Shown piece after piece: positions 5,499-6,515 of a DNA stretch of 6,515 bases (position 1 is the first letter of the stretch; every line of letters starts with the position of its first letter). The stretch covers positions 1 through 6,515 of the forward strand of contig JABABY010000119.1 of the NCBI GenBank assembly GCA_014237955.1, read 5' to 3'. The notes below the pieces were generated by a model. The model saw only the letters and a list, made by a program, of their open reading frames with translations. It made no database searches and had not been told where the DNA came from. The translations under genes and the position numbers were made by a program. Source of the DNA: Planctomycetota bacterium. Lineage in GTDB: Bacteria > Planctomycetota > Planctomycetia > Pirellulales > UBA7805.

Positions 5499-6281
5499 AT
5501 GACTCTGATATTAAAGTGGCCTTTGGTCGTTTGTGCTCTGGCTCTGTTTCTTGGTGGATGCGGTTCGGCTGCCTACGAAGACAAATTTGCCGAAACGATC
5601 GATTCGCTCCGCCGAGAAGAGGCCTTCCGTAGTCTTCTAAAAATGCCCGCCGCTCTTCCAATTCCCGGAAGCGATGAAGTGCTCTCTCTCCGACTACCAA
5701 AACTCTTTGATGCAAGCGCCGGGAATGTCTATGCCTTTGATGCGATCGCGCAGAACCCGCTCGATCCATCCAAATCACTACAAAAAAGTCGTTGGTACCC
5801 CGACTTTCTGACAACATCAAAGGAGTTCGCTTTAGAGCCTTACCACCTAAGGACCTACGAAGCGCGTATCGCCCCAGCTGCAGGGAAGGGACAACCGTCC
5901 CCCGGGACACTCCAGTGCATCATTTTTGCAGTGCCAAAGGAAATCAAAAAAGGGAAGAAAAAGGAGTCTCTAAAACAGCGTTTGGCAGACGCTTTTTCTC
6001 TTGATTGGATTGAACTGAATGTCCCCACTCCCTCAGGGACCGAAAGATCCATTTATAAAGGGATCTATGCGGAGGCGCCAAAGCGTCTCTTTTATCTGAT
6101 TCCTGCCGACCCGTTTGACGCAGTGATCGTATGGCAAACTCCCGCACCGGTTGCTGTAGAGTTGCATCTCGATGACCCAAGTCTGGTTCTTTCGGGCAAA
6201 GATAATCCACTAGCTCGGGCAACGGCCTGGAGCGTGCAGATTAAGCCGGCGGCCGCCAAGACGGCCGCTCCGGAAAATTGA
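5499..6281 (+). CDS. Predicted lipoprotein of unknown function
   Basis: From the ATG at 5499 the product has 260 residues. It begins with a lipoprotein signal: a Lys at 6, a hydrophobic core (LVVCALALFL) and the lipobox LGGC with the acceptor Cys at 21, followed by GSAAYED. The mature part is hydrophilic with no further membrane segment. It has a Lys-rich stretch (about 146-159) and an Ala/Pro-rich C-terminus. The overall layout (GCG-x-YE, an early basic helix, a mid-protein proline-rich segment) recalls a lipoprotein family I remember from planctomycetes, but I cannot name a domain or a function. A TTG at 5481 would add six residues; I prefer the ATG because it gives a standard signal peptide, although neither start has a clear ribosome site. 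It is separated from rmlA by about 190 bases with a possible promoter of its own, and it converges on asnS. Confidence 0.8.
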   Translation: MTLILKWPLVVCALALFLGGCGSAAYEDKFAETIDSLRREEAFRSLLKMPAALPIPGSDEVLSLRLPKLFDASAGNVYAFDAIAQNPLDPSKSLQKSRWYPDFLTTSKEFALEPYHLRTYEARIAPAAGKGQPSPGTLQCIIFAVPKEIKKGKKKESLKQRLADAFSLDWIELNVPTPSGTERSIYKGIYAEAPKRLFYLIPADPFDAVIVWQTPAPVAVELHLDDPSLVLSGKDNPLARATAWSVQIKPAAAKTAAPEN

Positions 6282-6329
6282 ACGATCCACACCGGCTCGC
6301 GTGCAGGTGGCGATTGGGGGAACGCTCGC

Positions 6330-6515
6330 TCAAAAATCTGCACTGCCGGGCGTGCGGGGAAAGGGAATCACATCGCGGATGTTTGTCATCCCGGTCGTGA
6401 ACTGCACGACCCGCTCAAGGCCCAGGCCAAAGCCGGCATGCGGCACGGTGCCAAAGCGCCGAAGATCGAGATACCACCAATATTCCTGCGGGTCGAGATC
6501 TTGCTGCCGCATCCG
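6330..6515 (-). CDS. asnS: Asparaginyl-tRNA synthetase, C-terminal fragment (runs off the window)
   Basis: Only the last 61 residues lie in the window, and the reading frame stays open to the right edge. They include 'YWWYLDLRRFGTVPHAGFGLGLERVVQFTTGM', which contains class II synthetase motif 3 (GFGLGLER, the ATP-binding Arg), and the typical ending 'NIRDVIPFPRTPGSADF'. AsnRS and AspRS share the fold; the GTVPHAGFGLG and DVIPFPRTPG signatures favour AsnRS. The enzyme charges tRNA-Asn in the cytoplasm. The gene converges with the lipoprotein gene, with 48 bases between the stop codons and no clear U-tailed hairpin there. Confidence 0.92.
   Translation of the reverse strand, partial: RMRQQDLDPQEYWWYLDLRRFGTVPHAGFGLGLERVVQFTTGMTNIRDVIPFPRTPGSADF

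Noticed and set aside
5401..5910. Minus-strand open frame of 169 codons over the lipoprotein gene
   Set aside because: It is antisense to a gene with a clear signal peptide and lipobox; its composition is rich in Arg and Ser with no recognisable domain, typical of a shadow frame.
6249..6268. GC-rich hairpin (GCGGCCG/CGGCCGC) at the end of the lipoprotein gene as a terminator
   Set aside because: The 7-base stem lies within the last codons (an Ala-rich stretch) and has no T tract on either strand. It may only reflect codon composition.

Overview
The window most likely comes from a planctomycete (Planctomycetota). Three things point there. The integrase has the 'GFGN' and 'FYDLRRTFET' boxes I associate with planctomycete tyrosine recombinases. 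The DUF3987 protein has planctomycete-style ELAGW, IQP and GLLxRF motifs. A small lipoprotein near the right end resembles a family I remember from planctomycete genomes. This is recall of family sequences, not a database search.

The left half (about 1-3220) looks like one end of a small integrated element, with every gene on the minus strand. In transcription order it has a tyrosine recombinase (3091-1940), a palindrome-rich intergenic control region (1781-1939), a 78-residue helix-turn-helix protein that fits an excisionase or recombination-directionality factor (1780-1544), a hairpin terminator facing the opposite way (about 1507-1539), and a 448-residue DUF3987 ATPase-like protein with a C-terminal winged helix (1463-117). 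Integrase, Xis-like HTH and DUF3987 form a compact mobile-element module. The left boundary of the element is not in the window.

The element abuts a tRNA-Arg(CCU) gene (3224-3296, plus strand), a classic type of integration target. The tRNA gene is intact, but a partial copy of it lies on each side: a 12-base copy of the D-stem/anticodon-stem segment at 3121-3132, and a T-arm copy with one base missing at 3298-3311. These look like attachment-site cores or scars of past integrations.

The right half is ordinary chromosome. rmlB (3351-4442) and rmlA (from 4459) form a plus-strand pair for the first steps of dTDP-L-rhamnose (or another dTDP-sugar) synthesis, in the order RmlA then RmlB. rmlA appears to end early: a second frame (5273-5347) carries what looks like its missing C-terminus, which suggests a one-base frameshift. 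A putative promoter precedes a lipoprotein gene of unknown function (5499-6281). The 3' end of asnS (asparaginyl-tRNA synthetase) enters convergently from the right edge (6515-6330).

The most interesting points are the tRNA flanked by its own fragments, the two identical 17-base palindromes set exactly 50 bases apart between integrase and HTH gene, the non-canonical integrase active site, and the possible rmlA frameshift. I did not find a convincing new defence or other multi-gene system.
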